DNA of 64,000 nucleotides from Salminus brasiliensis (GCF_030463535.1 NC_132883.1:33149873-33213872), one strand, 5' to 3'. Numbered from the stretch's first letter, positions 28,501 to 38,960 are shown. Translations and numbers: made by a program. Notes: generated by a model not told the origin, from the letters alone.

Positions 28501-28781
28501 GTTAAAGAGTTGGAACTAAATTGGACACATATGACATTAATGGAAGCAAGTGTGCATTATAGTGTTGTTTGTTTTAAACAAGTAAATGAGGAGTGGCTCC
28601 AAGAATAAGGCCAATAGCCACATGATAAGAGGGAAGAAAACCTGTTTGGAAGGAGGGAGATGAACAGTAGCTCTGTTTTAAATCGTTCTGCGTTTTAAAA
28701 CCTGGATTTTCTGAAAATAGGGTAAGCAGATTGACACTTCCAAAAGAAAAAAACAAATATTTGTGCATGTATGTTTATATT

Positions 28782-28816
<35 letters not shown>

Positions 28817-29801
28817 ATGTGCGTGTGCGTGTGCGCGCGTCAGGTCCTTCAGAAGAGTCAGTTTCAGCAAGGTATAATCGGAGGCCAACATGTCCCGATA
28901 CATCAGTTGTTGCCCATCTGCCAACCCCACCTCCAGCCCGGCACAGGAAGAGCCACAGTCTGGGCAATAAGTTAGTATTGTATATATTTATTATGAGCTA
29001 AAAACCTTAAACTCATGTTTTTCCAATTGAGTTCTGTACTTCTATCGTAATTTTTCACAATGGCTAATTTAGGGAGAAAACATTAGATCACTGAGTATAC
29101 TGGTACTAGGTCTAGGTCTAACCATTACCATGGTAATATGGTACCATGGTAATGGTAAATTTCCTAAATTAAGCGTATGAACTAGTCTAGCCTCTTGGGT
29201 AATGTAATATCCTACAGTAATGCCACATTTTGTACCTAGCACAGATGTGTCGTTATAGAAACAGTAAATAATAGGAATGGGTTCGCTTTATTAATGTAAA
29301 ATATTTTCTATCATATTTTAGTTATAACACACTCTCACACATCTAACACATATTGATTTTAATTACTATCGCACACTTGCTATTGCACTATTGCTTGTCT
29401 TCATATTTGTGCTTCATTCTCTTCCCTGCCTCACCCAGTATGATGTGCCAGTTTGGTGTGGTAGAAAGTAAGAGTGCCACTTTCTCTGCGAAGGAGAAGG
29501 CACGTCACCTTCTGGACGACAGCTTCTTAGAGTCCCACAGCCCTGTGAGGAACCACACTCATGACTCTGTCTTCACCAATGGCGTCTCATTAGGTGCTCT
29601 AGTTTATTCCTTTACACACACACATTATTTGACGCATGGTTTAGATATGCCCACACAAACAAATATATATATTATATTCTGGCTCTCACAAAACCAAGTA
29701 TTTGGACAGTGACAATTTCTGTAATTTTGTCTCTGTATGTATACAGAGACAAAATTACAGAAATTGTCACTGTCCAAATACTTGGTTTTGTGAGAGCCAG
29801 A

Positions 29802-29880
<79 letters not shown>

Positions 29881-32800
29881 ATATATATCCAATCAAATTG
29901 GATTTGAAATTACTCAGTCAACCTGTGACAGACTTTCAAGCTGTTTTTACATAGTCCCTCCATTTGTGCAGACTCAAAACTGTAAATATAAGCATTACTT
30001 TTAATATTTGGATGCAAATCCTTTGCTGTCAGAGACTGCCTGAAGTCTGAAATCCATGGACCAAATGCTGAGTCTCCTCAATTGGGATGCTTTGCCAGAC
30101 CCTTACTGCAGCTGTGTTCGACAGATGATGTGGCATGCTTCACATCACAAGCCCTTTCTTTCCTTCTACATACTCTGCTCCTCCCATCACTTGGTTTCAT
30201 CTGTCCAAATAATCTTGTTCCAGAGCTGGATATGCTTTTTAAAAAAATGTTTCCTATTAGTTAAATCTGGATTTTCTGTCCTTGGGTGTTACCAGTGGTT
30301 TGCATTGTAAACCTTCTGTATTAACATCCATTAAGTAGTTTTGGTTGTAGACTTTAGCGATGATTTGTATTTTCAGCCTTATGATCGCAACCTTCACTTG
30401 TATCAACACTTCATTGGACCACACATTGAAAATTATCATGAACAGCCACCATTCAGACCACACCAAGCAATGAAAGGTGAAAAGGTGAAAGGTGCACGTA
30501 TTTGTCACTGTACAGTGTACAGTGTACAGTGAAACTGCTTATCATTTATTACTTTTGAGCCTATGAAAATGAAGGGAATACAGTGCCTGTAAAAAATATT
30601 AACTCCAGTCACTGGTTAATCGGTATTCCTTGCTTTGTTTCCCCTTTTCTCAGATTTGCATGGAGTGTTCCTTTTGTATTTGTGGTGTATTTTAAACTAG
30701 GAATACTGATTATACTGGACTTCTGTTTAATTAGGTAATTCACTTTATATTTATGCAATCACTTATTTTACATTTTTTGACGTTACTTTGTAGAAATCTG
30801 TTTTCACTTTAACATTAAAGACTTGTTTTTTTTGTAAATTCTTGTGTGAAAAAAACTTGATTGATAATTAATTTATATTGACCATGATTCCATTTCTAAA
30901 AGCAATAAAAGGGGAAAACATCCAAGGGAGTGAATACTTTTTATAGACATTGCATGTAAAGGAAAATGTCTGTAATAAAGTACACAGTTATCGCAATGTT
31001 GAAAGCTGAAAGTTTACTCCTCAGTCACATCTTGATTGCAAATCCATTGCAGTAGCATACAGAGGCTAAACTACAAAAATTGTGCCAAATACTTATGGAC
31101 CTGACTTTATTTTTTGCTTTGATATATTTAGCTTTTTGTTTTTGAGTTTCCTTACCCATTGTTCTGGGTTCCTGATTTAAATGGCTGTTTCTAAGGCCCT
31201 TAAGAGAATATCACTTCAGGCTTGATGTAAAGGATGTTGTTATTTAACTGCCACTAGAGGGCAGCAATACTCAAAGCAATTATTCTAAATAATATCCTCT
31301 CACATGATTGCACAATGTAATAGGCATATTTAAAAAAAAAATCTTTTTGCACAATTATTAGCCAAAATGGGAATCTATGCCACTGTTTACAACATATGTG
31401 TATACAGGAGTGGATGTTTAATTTAAAATATACATATTTCATAAGCTTAAAGTGTCTTAGATTTTCATTTAACAGCAAATGCCCAAGGACTGGTCTGGTC
31501 AGATCTTTAGTATATTTTAAATCATGCCGCCATAAAAAATGTGCAAACTATAAAACGTCAAAAAACATTGGCATTTTGTATAGCTGTGTGAATGTTATTC
31601 CTTTAAAAAAAACTGACATGGTGTGGAATGACCTTTAAAGGAAATCTAAAGGACTTTTCAAAATTTCGGCATAATTTGAAAAAGAAAAAACTGTTTTGTC
31701 TTACACTTGCCTTACACTCCCCCCCACTCCCCGCCCCCCAGTACATACCTTTGCACCAACAAATGTATTTATGTAAAATAACACGTTATAGGCCAAAACC
31801 TTTTTGTTTTTAGTTTTGTAGAACAATGTTACAGTAGCATTCATAACCATTTCATATAATAGTATGTAAAGTAGCATTTTGAGCCATTAATTCATTCAAT
31901 AATTCAGCTGAACAATTGTTTACAATTATATACAGAATGTAAAAAAATAGCAGAATTGGAAAAGGAAAAGAAAATGTGTTTTGGTTTGCACATTTTTTTT
32001 CTTTTTTAACCTGTTTACCTAAACAGGTTTTTAGTGTATAAGTTTGGTGTATGTCATGTCATGCAGTTTCCATCACCTGACATTTTTGACATCATGTTTT
32101 ACTCTTTGTCTTTTGTAGGCAGTCGAGAAAGCTCCTTTAGTGACGAGTTGTCAACAACTGTTGAGAGGTGAAAAGTGCTTCGCTTTGCGTTTTTCAGATT
32201 TATTTATAATGTAATGTTTAGTCATTCAAAATGTCTCACTTAAAATATCATTTTTCATTTCATACAATTTCTTCACACTTTTGTTGTTTATCAACAATAT
32301 TATTTTCTTAACCCAAGATAAGGACAAAAAATTGTTAGTTACATTCATTAAGTGGTGACTGAAATAAATATGTTTAAGACTACTATTTAAAGTTTAAAAA
32401 CAGAGGAAAGTCAACATGACAAAGCAGCATTTTGCCAAAAAAATATATTTTTTTCTACTGGGCTTCCCAGAGTGCTGATAATTGTAATCCATTTTCACCC
32501 CACTGCTGTAAATACAAATGGTGCTTTGAGCCTCCAGTCATGGGTGGCTGTACATGTGCATTTTTTTGTCAAGTGAACATGAAAAACCATGTTGACTGAC
32601 ACCTTTACGCTACTGTAAAATAAGCTAAATAATATGTAATTGTCACTGAGAAATACATGAAGACTTGTAATCAATTTCAGGGGCCGTATGTATGCTACAC
32701 TGGGCCCAAACTGGAGGGTTCCTGTACATAACTCTCCCAGAAGCAGAAGCTATGTTTACAGGTATGCACTTGCACTATAATCCTGATACTAAAGATGCAT

Positions 32801-35008
32801 TAATCCACACAGTCACATAATCCAACATGTACTTTGCTAGGTTAATGTGGTTCATAATTATTATTATTATTATTTAATTTGTAGTGTAATAAAACCTTTA
32901 AAATTAAAGTAGTACCATTTAAGTTTCTCCTGCCCTGAATTTTGAAAAATGTTCTAAGCTTAGAACAAACATATAACAATTGTGTTTTGTAGTGCAAAAA
33001 CCTTTTTAGTTTGTTTCCTTGGTCTAGTGCCTCAGGGGCGATGTCCAGTTATGAATGCAGCTCACTAAGCAGCATCACTATTGAAGGACCCTTACGCAGA
33101 AAGACTGTGATGAAAGAAGGCAAGAAACCTACAGTGAGTGTGGTCTGATATTTATTTATTCACAAAACAACAGGGATAAATAAAATATCATCACTGTAAA
33201 GTTTAGTCATTCAAATGGGGCTGAACTTTAATATACACAAACCACACCTCATTGCAGCAGGAATCGGAGGCATTGAATGTGGATTAAGTAGTGAAACAAC
33301 ATGCCATAGATCAGATTTTGTCCTAGATCTCAGCAAGATTTGTGCTCCAGGTTGTTTATCATTATTCTCTTTTTACCCCAGCTCTCATCATGGAAACGAT
33401 ACTGGATTGTGCTTTCTGGTTCCACTCTTATCTACTTTGGCTCCAAAGCTTTAAGAGCAAATGAAAGAAGACATGTGGGTATCCATACCTGTACTTTCAC
33501 CAAATTGCATGTTCATTTGTGTATTGCTGCTGTTTGACATTGCATTTATGTGAAATGTTACAGTTACTAAAAAAACAGTACAAAAAGTTACTTTTTGTAC
33601 TGTTCTCATTCAATATTCATTTAAATTCATTTAAATTATTGTAAACATCTAACAGTGTTCACACCTCTTTGAAAATTGTTATGCATGGTTCACTTCCCAT
33701 AATCATATTAGCCAAGTCCCCATATATTTATTTATATAATGGCAAAAATTTTATTATTTTTGCCTCTTTTCGCGATATACACAATATATTTGACAGGAGG
33801 CCATCAAGATTGCAGTTAAAGAGACTTTCAGCTTTAATTCAAGGGTTTTAACAAAAATATTATTTTAATCGTTTAGAAATTACAGCCATTTTGCATTGTC
33901 TCCATTTTCACAAGCTCAAAAGTAATTGACCAATTAAGCCATCATTATGCATAAAGCTAAACAAACCGATATCAGAAAAATCAGATGGATAGTAGAAACT
34001 TTAGGAGTGTTCCACTCAACAATCTGGTTCGTTTTTAAAAGAAGCAATACATTGGCAAGCTCAGCAACACCAAAAAGCCTGGAAGACCACAGATGACAAC
34101 TAAAGTGGATAGCAGAATTCTTTTTTTTTCAACGTCTACATAGTATTTAGTAATGCCCATGGGTTCCAGACTTCAGCCAGTCAATTATAGCCAAGTATTA
34201 AAAATAATCCTTATGTTTATAATTGATAGTTTGTCTAATCACTTTCTTATGGTGTATTTGTATTTATACAAAGAATGTCAAATTTAGCAAATAAATGATA
34301 TGATGCTTTAAATATTGCGTGAGAATACCATTTTGTTTCGGTAAAGAATGTATTTACTAATTTACTATTTACTTAGAAAATCAACAACATATTTTAGTGT
34401 GCTTAAACTTTTGCATAAGCATAATATATATGATCTTGACACCTACATACATATCTTAATCCTCATGTCTTCTAGTACAAATCCAGGCCATGTAAGAAGA
34501 TCTCATTAACAGGCTGGATAGTGGTGCTGCCGGATGATCCCGAGCATCCAAACATTTTCCAACTCAATGACCCTGATAAAGGTAATCAGGTTGATGTATG
34601 CATATAAGGTGACCTACACATGTAATGCATCTCACTTATATTTTACTTCAATGGTTTATGAAATTCACTTATGTGTTAAGGTTGTATCCCAAACGCCCAG
34701 GAGATTGAGCTAGTTTGTGTGTTTTTTCTTTCTAATTGCATGCGGGCTACCTGCTACCACAAATTAACAAATATATGCCTTGTTTGTTCATGGGTGCAGG
34801 TAATGTTTACAAGTTTCAGACTGGATCTCGCTTCTCTGCAATCATCTGGCACAAGCATTTGGCTGAGGCCTGCAGGTGTATAAGACCACAAGTGAGCAAA
34901 GCATGCTAATAACACTACATGTATATGTTAAAATGATTTAGAAACATAAATCTCCATAACCTTTTTTCTGTTTTACAGATACCAGCCAACTTAATGTCTT
35001 TTGAATAG
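22402..35008 (+). CDS. ralgps1: ralgps1, Ral guanine nucleotide exchange factor with PH domain (12 exons, 5' part missing)
   Basis: RalGPS proteins activate the small GTPases RalA and RalB at membranes. They have an N-terminal RasGEF (CDC25) domain, a PxxP linker that binds SH3 adaptors, and a C-terminal PH domain. The twelve exons join in phase into about 379 residues ending in IPANLMSFE and a TAG stop. Exons 1-2 carry the end of the RasGEF domain ([21 protein letters not shown]). Later exons carry [21 protein letters not shown] and the proline-rich PTPPPARHR, which fit RALGPS1 better than RALGPS2. The PH domain spans about 33080-34891 ([25 protein letters not shown]). The first exon starts at the second base of a codon, so exons for the rest of the GEF domain lie upstream, more than 22.4 kb away. 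No frameshift or internal stop was seen. Confidence 0.93.
22869..22962 (+). CDS. ralgps1: ralgps1 exon: C-terminal RasGEF helix
   Basis: 94 bases, CACAG acceptor and GTAAGT donor. It encodes [13 protein letters not shown] through FVEDDNY, the last conserved part of the exchange domain. Confidence 0.93.
24100..24370. mobile_element. Tc1/mariner 3'-end relic
   Basis: Shares phrases such as ATCCAAGTATTAAA and CATAATTGATAGTTTGTCTAA with the relic at 34.1-34.3 kb, and ends in a CACTCTCCAAATAC motif close to the CCAAATACTTATGGACCTGA end at 31.1 kb. This is the decayed end of one Tc1-like family. No coding capacity. Confidence 0.6.
24886..24953 (+). CDS. ralgps1: ralgps1 exon: linker
   Basis: 68 bases, CTCTCAG acceptor and GTACAG donor. 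It encodes [20 protein letters not shown]; the [12 protein letters not shown] phrase matches RALGPS1 rather than RALGPS2. Confidence 0.92.
25195..25345 (-). mobile_element. SINE/LINE-tail-like dispersed repeat, minus orientation
   Basis: Contains an AGCGCTTTTACA motif and a GTAACTTTACAGAGATCC-like motif, matching the minus-strand order of the copies at 19447 and 55640. It is shorter and more diverged than those. Confidence 0.5.
26270..27290 (-). pseudogene. Decayed Tc1/mariner transposase in a ralgps1 intron
   Basis: Read on the minus strand, the frame at 27282-27010 contains [13 protein letters not shown] followed by an [12 protein letters not shown] phrase, a hallmark of Tc1-family transposases. 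Further minus-strand similarity continues to about 26740, but in shifted frames with stops, so the enzyme is dead. A terminal-repeat-like GTCCAAATACTTATGAACAT lies near 26288. The other terminus was not fixed. Confidence 0.8.
27486..27880. mobile_element. Non-autonomous inverted-repeat element (MITE), ~395 bp
   Basis: The ~60-base ends (27486-27545 and 27822-27880) are inverted complements with few mismatches; both contain AGCTTACTTTCTAGCAG in the appropriate strand. The interior has no protein frame. The superfamily was not identified. Confidence 0.8.
28022..28420. other. CG-richer block with overlapping open frames, unidentified
   Basis: About 400 bases in a ralgps1 intron are visibly richer in G, C and CpG than their surroundings and stay open on both strands (109 codons on minus 28351-28022; 62 and 92 codons in two plus frames). 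I do not recognise any of the translations. A transposon fragment or a captured exon piece is possible. No splice-flanked exon of ralgps1 fits here. Confidence 0.35.
28784..28841 (+). repeat. (TG)n tract abutting a ralgps1 splice acceptor
   Basis: A pure (TG)n run followed by CATGTGCGTGTGCGTGTGCG-type variants reaches the CAG acceptor of the exon at 28844. It takes the place of the pyrimidine tract. Confidence 0.95.
28844..28970 (+). CDS. ralgps1: ralgps1 exon: proline-rich SH3-binding linker
   Basis: 127 bases. It encodes RRPTCPDTS, then [17 protein letters not shown] with a PxxP core. The acceptor CAG is directly preceded by a (TG)n tract instead of a normal pyrimidine tract. The exon length is not a multiple of three, so skipping it would shift the frame. 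Donor is GTTAGT. Confidence 0.92.
29439..29593 (+). CDS. ralgps1: ralgps1 exon: linker
   Basis: 155 bases, CACCCAG acceptor and GGTGCTC donor (weak donor consensus). It encodes [31 protein letters not shown] and NGVSLG, all conserved in RALGPS1. It sits 70 bp before the large palindrome at 29664. Confidence 0.92.
29664..29815. mobile_element. Near-perfect ~150-bp palindrome (hairpin MITE)
   Basis: Arms of about 75 bases (29664-29738 and 29741-29815) are reverse complements around a 2-base centre. Each arm contains CCAAGTATTTGGACAGTGAC in the appropriate strand, a Tc1/mariner-like terminal motif. The flanks are TA-rich, consistent with TA target preference. The right arm runs into the (TA)n tract. 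Confidence 0.88.
29806..29876. repeat. (TA)n microsatellite
   Basis: About 70 bases of AT/TA repeat extending from the right end of the palindrome. Confidence 0.95.
30579..30958. mobile_element. Tc1/mariner-like MITE, 380 bp
   Basis: The left end TACAGTGCCTGTAAAAAATA and the right end GAGTGAATACTTTTTATAGA plus ATTGCATGTA are inverted complements of the common fish Tc1-like terminal type. The interior is non-coding. Confidence 0.75.
30990..31112. mobile_element. Tc1/mariner 3'-end relic
   Basis: Ends in CCAAATACTTATGGACCTGA and shares an upstream phrase with the relic at 24.1-24.4 kb (TTGCAAATCCATTGCAGTAG region). It is a fragment only. Confidence 0.6.
32119..32167 (+). CDS. ralgps1: ralgps1 short exon: serine-rich linker
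   Basis: 49 bases, TTGTAG acceptor and GTGAAA donor, encoding [15 protein letters not shown]. Position and serine/acid composition match the SSESSEFSEE region of mammalian RALGPS1. Confidence 0.88.
32681..32761 (+). CDS. ralgps1: ralgps1 exon: frame-neutral linker exon
   Basis: 81 bases (27 codons), ATTTCAG acceptor and GTATGC donor, encoding [20 protein letters not shown]. Its length is a multiple of three, so it could be an optional cassette. A comparable LYHSLGP phrase occurs in the paralog RALGPS2, which supports it as a genuine family exon. Confidence 0.87.
33028..33133 (+). CDS. ralgps1: ralgps1 exon: start of PH domain
   Basis: 106 bases, TCTAG acceptor and GTGAGT donor, encoding [20 protein letters not shown] then [10 protein letters not shown]. 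The EGPLRRKT phrase is the conserved first strand of the RalGPS PH domain. Confidence 0.92.
33382..33474 (+). CDS. ralgps1: ralgps1 exon: PH domain
   Basis: 93 bases, CCCCAG acceptor and GTGGGT donor, phase 0 at both ends. It encodes [20 protein letters not shown], the early strands of the PH domain. Confidence 0.93.
33571..33604. repeat. Short perfect hairpin
   Basis: 14-base arms (33574-33587 and 33591-33604) around a TTA loop. It may be part of the relic that follows. Confidence 0.7.
33780..34290 (+). pseudogene. Internally deleted Tc1-like element with transposase fragment
   Basis: The frame at 34060-34122 encodes [20 protein letters not shown], the basic GRPR-like hook between the helix-turn-helix domains of Tc1 transposases. 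It is followed at once by sequence matching the 3' end seen at 24.1-24.4 kb (CATAATTGATAGTTTGTCTAA-like), so the catalytic region is deleted. It lies in the ralgps1 intron between two PH-domain exons. Confidence 0.75.
34476..34581 (+). CDS. ralgps1: ralgps1 exon: PH domain
   Basis: 106 bases, TTCTAG acceptor and GTAATC donor. It encodes [20 protein letters not shown] and [15 protein letters not shown]. Confidence 0.93.
34800..34891 (+). CDS. ralgps1: ralgps1 exon: PH domain C-terminal helix
   Basis: 92 bases, GTGCAG acceptor and GTGAGC donor. It encodes [20 protein letters not shown] and [10 protein letters not shown], including the terminal PH helix with its conserved tryptophan. Confidence 0.93.
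34979..35008 (+). CDS. ralgps1: ralgps1 terminal coding exon
   Basis: TTACAG acceptor; encodes IPANLMSFE then TAG. The ANLMSFE ending is diagnostic for RalGPS1 (RalGPS2 ends TNLMTFE). Confidence 0.93.
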   Translation: MPANLMSFE

Positions 35009-36250
35009 CCGTCAGCTACAGAAGGACACACAAAAGGGACCAGTCCCAGGAAGAGGAAGAGAAAAAGAACAAATGAACAGTGTATGAAGTTTAAAACATT
35101 GCTCTGTAGTGTTACATTGTGACTACACAAACAATCCTGTTGATCAGGATCCAGTATTTATTGATTGATTTTGATTTTTGCTTAGTGTTAATCAAGTGAG
35201 GGTTCTGTGCAATTTGGGGGAGTCTTTCTGAAAACGTGCCGAAGAAGAACAGGTGATGTATAACAAGGACATTCATTACTCCAACATCAAGTGCACTGCA
35301 GCTCATGGAAAGGAAAAGGAAATCCTTTCCTTGTTTCTGCCACAGGAGTCTGGCCATGGGACATATGTGAGAAAGTAATTTGGGGGGAACAACTGTGCTG
35401 GATTCTGAAATCAGACAACTTCAGACTGTACTCTATACTCATACTATGAAGCTGTCTCAAAAAATACACGTTTTATTTAAAGTAGATTTAGACACTTTCA
35501 GTTCATACCTGTCCAGATTTCACAAAAGGGATTGACATTCTTTTATTTTAAATAGCTTCTTGTCTCCCACAAAGGAGTGTACTGATGCCATTTGCAGTGA
35601 ATCTGTGAACTATTAGGCCACAATATAGTGGGGCTGCCTTCTGAATAATATCAATGTTGTTAAATATTATACAAGCATACTGCTCTATGTGAAAGGTGTC
35701 AAAATTCTGTGGTGTCTTATTTCTATGGTTTCATGTGAACAAGTGCCAAAATTAGAAATATTTGTATTATTCTCAATGTTATGCTTATTATTATTTACTA
35801 AAGATGCTAAAGATTATTATTTGACTCCATGCGAGTTCTTGTGAATTAAAAAAAAGCACTTAGAAAGTGTAGAAAGCATTAGAAAGCATTCTGCAACAGT
35901 GAAATCCTACTAAAGGACCGTGTTAAACCATGTTTTCATATGAACCATGCATTTAACTGGCAAGCCCTGATTATTTATGAACAGCCTAAAACACAGAAAA
36001 TGATACAGCTTCAATAATAAGCGATTTTATTTTGAATGCCTTTAATTTATCATATTCTCTCTGTTGGTGGTAGTGCAATCTGTGAACTATTTGGGTGAAA
36101 ATGACATTCTTGTGTAAATTACTGTATATTGCAAAGTGTTTTATTTTCACTATGTTGTAATAACACAGTCAATGTGGTGAAACAAATAATACCATTCTCA
36201 AATCACCCCCTCTTATTTCAATGCATTTGCAAAATACAGTATGGAATAAA
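35009..36250 (+). other. Probable ralgps1 3' UTR
   Basis: AT-rich non-coding sequence after the ralgps1 stop. No other gene feature is visible until the AATAAA at 36245. The end point is inferred; a weaker ATTAAA near 35847 could give a shorter form. Confidence 0.55.
36245..36250 (+). terminator. Candidate ralgps1 polyadenylation signal
   Basis: AATAAA about 1.24 kb after the stop codon, followed by an A-rich stretch that makes mapping by sequence alone uncertain. Confidence 0.45.
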
Positions 36251-37014
36251 AAAAAAAGAGGGAAAAAAAAGAGACTTAATTGCTTAATTGATCTGCTTTA
36301 AATTTATCATTCAGAGAACAGTTGCAAAATGTAATCACTTTCTGTGACACAAAATTGTCCAGTTCTAAAGATCTGGATGATCTCATTAAGTCATGTCCGT
36401 GTACATTAGCATATTTTGATACGTGCTTATGACTATCAGTATCAAATTCGACACTGTATTGAGGCATGGCTTTTCTGTTATCTAGAATATACACTCATTT
36501 CAAAGCTAAATAGAGAACTTTTGTCGTTGTGTGCTGCACATCTCTACACCGCTCAACAGCAGTCTATTAAGTAGTGCCAGTTTCACTATGCGAGCTTTTG
36601 TAATTTGATTTTGTACTCTAAATCAATTTAGCAGGTAAACCCTCTTTTCCATTATGAGTGTCTGTATTACACCCCTGCACTGATGTGCTAAAGAAGCAAC
36701 CGTAAGTGTTTGCTACCTCCTATTATCTGTGTGGGTTATGTTGTTTATTTTTGTTTTTATGTTGTCGTCATCATAAATGTGGCCAGTGATGGATGAAAGG
36801 ATGTTTTCCTTAATGTTTGCAAATACTGTAACAGCAGATATCCTTTCTTTACAGCCTATTTAATATCATATATTTGCACCATCACTAATTGGCTCCTCTT
36901 TTTCTTCTTCTTCCACTTCTTGTTCTTCTTCGTATGTGGACGATGTAAATATTTTTGTTGTAAATACTAACTTCTTCTGCATCAGCCTTGTGTTTTTGAT
37001 TTCATATCTTTAAA

Positions 37015-37491
37015 TACGGTGGCATGCAAACATGCACCCCTGATGTCTCAGATCATTATTAGAGCCATGTTAGAGACATGACTTGTTCGCAGACATTGGT
37101 AAGAAGGTCATGCAAACTTGACCCAGGAATCTCACAGAACTGCAAGGATAAATGTGCAAAAAATACATTGACTCCTAACTGGCTACAAAAAGCATTTAGA
37201 AGCTTCAATACATGCCAAAAAGAGGAGGTTCTTTTCAAGTTTAGTTTCTCAAGTTATCTTAGAGTGCATCTGTGGGAATTCAAATGGCCCCACCTTGTCC
37301 CTGGTTGTCTAGTGTGGAATGATGCTGTGCAATTGCTTTGAATCTGTAAAAGATAAAAATATCTGCTTAAAATATTAAGGAAATGTCATCTTTGAACTTC
37401 ATGCTTTTTGGAAAGACATCTTTTACTTGCTTATAGTTTGCTTACAGTAATAATTTGGTCCAGGGTGCTTAAATTTTTGCATACCACTGTA
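37015..37491. mobile_element. Tc1-like non-autonomous element, 477 bp
   Basis: The left end TACGGTGGCATGCAAACATG and the right end TTTTTGCATACCACTGTA are imperfect inverted repeats of the common fish TACAGTGGTATGCAAA type. The plus frame inside at 37200-37341 contains SSYLRVHLWEFKWPHL and LVWNDAVQLL, matching the translation of an inverted relic at 38.7-38.9 kb. Confidence 0.75.
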
Positions 37492-38013
37492 TACTAAATA
37501 TTGCATGTTATTATGTATGTACATATGTGTATGCTTGTGTTTGAACACTTAAGGTTTCATTATATGGTACATTTATAATGTCCCATTTTATATCTGAAAA
37601 TTTAAGTCTTGTAAATTTAAATGATACGGCCATTTAAGCAGACTTCACTCTGAAGCCTAAAAGGCTGAAAAGTCAAGCTGGTTGATTCTAAGCAAAGGGT
37701 GAAAATGCAAAAATCTAAAAACTGAAACTTCTACTTTCCGAGATATTATTAGCAGCTTGTTCAGATGCTTTGTGGCGGTGCAGTGGCATAAACAATACAT
37801 TATCGTATAATCAATAGACCAGAGGAAAAATACAGAATTGCCTTTTGGCATATTCTCAAGCAGATCACAATATAAAATCCCACTGCAAATGCAAGCAGTG
37901 CAGATCTCATTCACTACACGCTGGAAACACTTGCTGTTCAGTTTTGTTGTTTACTGCTGGATTCAACGTAGCATTTGTTAGACTGGAAACTTGGATGCTA
38001 GCAATGATCTACT

Positions 38014-38361
38014 TACACTATATAGACAAAAGTATTGGGACACCTACTCATTCATTATTTCTTCGAAATCAAGAGTATTACAATGCAGTTTATCCTGCTT
38101 TTTTCGAGGTAACTCTCTCTACTATCCAGGGAGGCATTCTGGATTTTGGAGACTTGCTGTGAGAATTTGATTGCATTCAGCAACAAGAGCATTAGTGAGG
38201 CCAGGATGTTGGATGACCGACCACCCTACCTCACCCCCAACCCTCCAACTCATCCCAAAAATATTGGATGGAGCTCCATCATTCCAGAACACACAGTTCC
38301 ACTGCTCCACAGTGCCAAATTATCTTTAGGGGTGTCCACAAAAAATTGGACATATAGTGTA
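38014..38361. mobile_element. Fish-type MITE, 348 bp, internally deleted
   Basis: The left end ACACTATATAGACAAAAGTA and the right end AATTGGACATATAGTGTA are inverted complements. The interior phrase about GATTTGATTGCATTCAGC is characteristic of a MITE widespread in fish. Non-coding. Confidence 0.85.
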
Positions 38362-38689
38362 TATCACCTGCTCTGGCGGTCCTGTAATAACAGCACTTAT
38401 TATTATGTGAAATAAATCTACACAACTTGAGGAATAATGCCATGCCCAACATTTTCAAACACCAGCTCCTGGAGCAAAAAAATCTCTCACAATTCCTGCT
38501 TTTGTCATTTTGTTTTGTTTTCTTTTTTCATTTGTGAAAATGCAATGCTTTATCGTCTTCCACATCTATGGGCCACAGCAGACACAGCCAATCCATGGCC
38601 CTGGGCAACCTAACTAGTTTGCCTATACCCAGGAAATGCTATTAGTTCCACTGATTCACTTGCGTAGGAAAGTAAATTGTGTTGCCTAA

Positions 38690-38960
38690 CTTTTAGCACT
38701 GTGCAGCCTGTTGCAGTTTGGGATAAAATGTACTGCCCAATGACATCACCAACACCAAGCACAATAGTAAAGCATCATTCCACACAAGACTACCATGGAT
38801 TAGACGGCTCCATGTGAATTTCCACATATGCACTCTAAGATAACTTGGTAGAGAAACTAAACTAAAGCCCCTTTTCCAAAATCGAAACATTCAAGCCCAA
38901 CTTAAGTTTGCATTTGACAACATGGACAAAAAAGCTTTCTAGAGGAAAGTTTAAATAGTC
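38690..38960 (-). mobile_element. Inverted relic related to the 37.0-37.5 kb element
   Basis: The minus-strand frame reads PSYLRVHMWKFTWSRL and SLVWNDALLL, closely parallel to the plus-strand frame of the element at 37.2-37.34 kb. The two copies therefore lie in opposite orientations about 1.4 kb apart. Confidence 0.7.

Noticed and set aside
29353..29712. 119-codon plus-strand frame around a ralgps1 exon
   Set aside because: Only 29439-29593 is coding; the rest is flanking intron that happens to stay open.
29672..29896. Open frames of repeated Ile-Tyr residues
   Set aside because: Artefacts of the (TA)n microsatellite; the same applies to frames at 62131-62602 and the Cys-Val frames at 628-1124 and 28763-29001.
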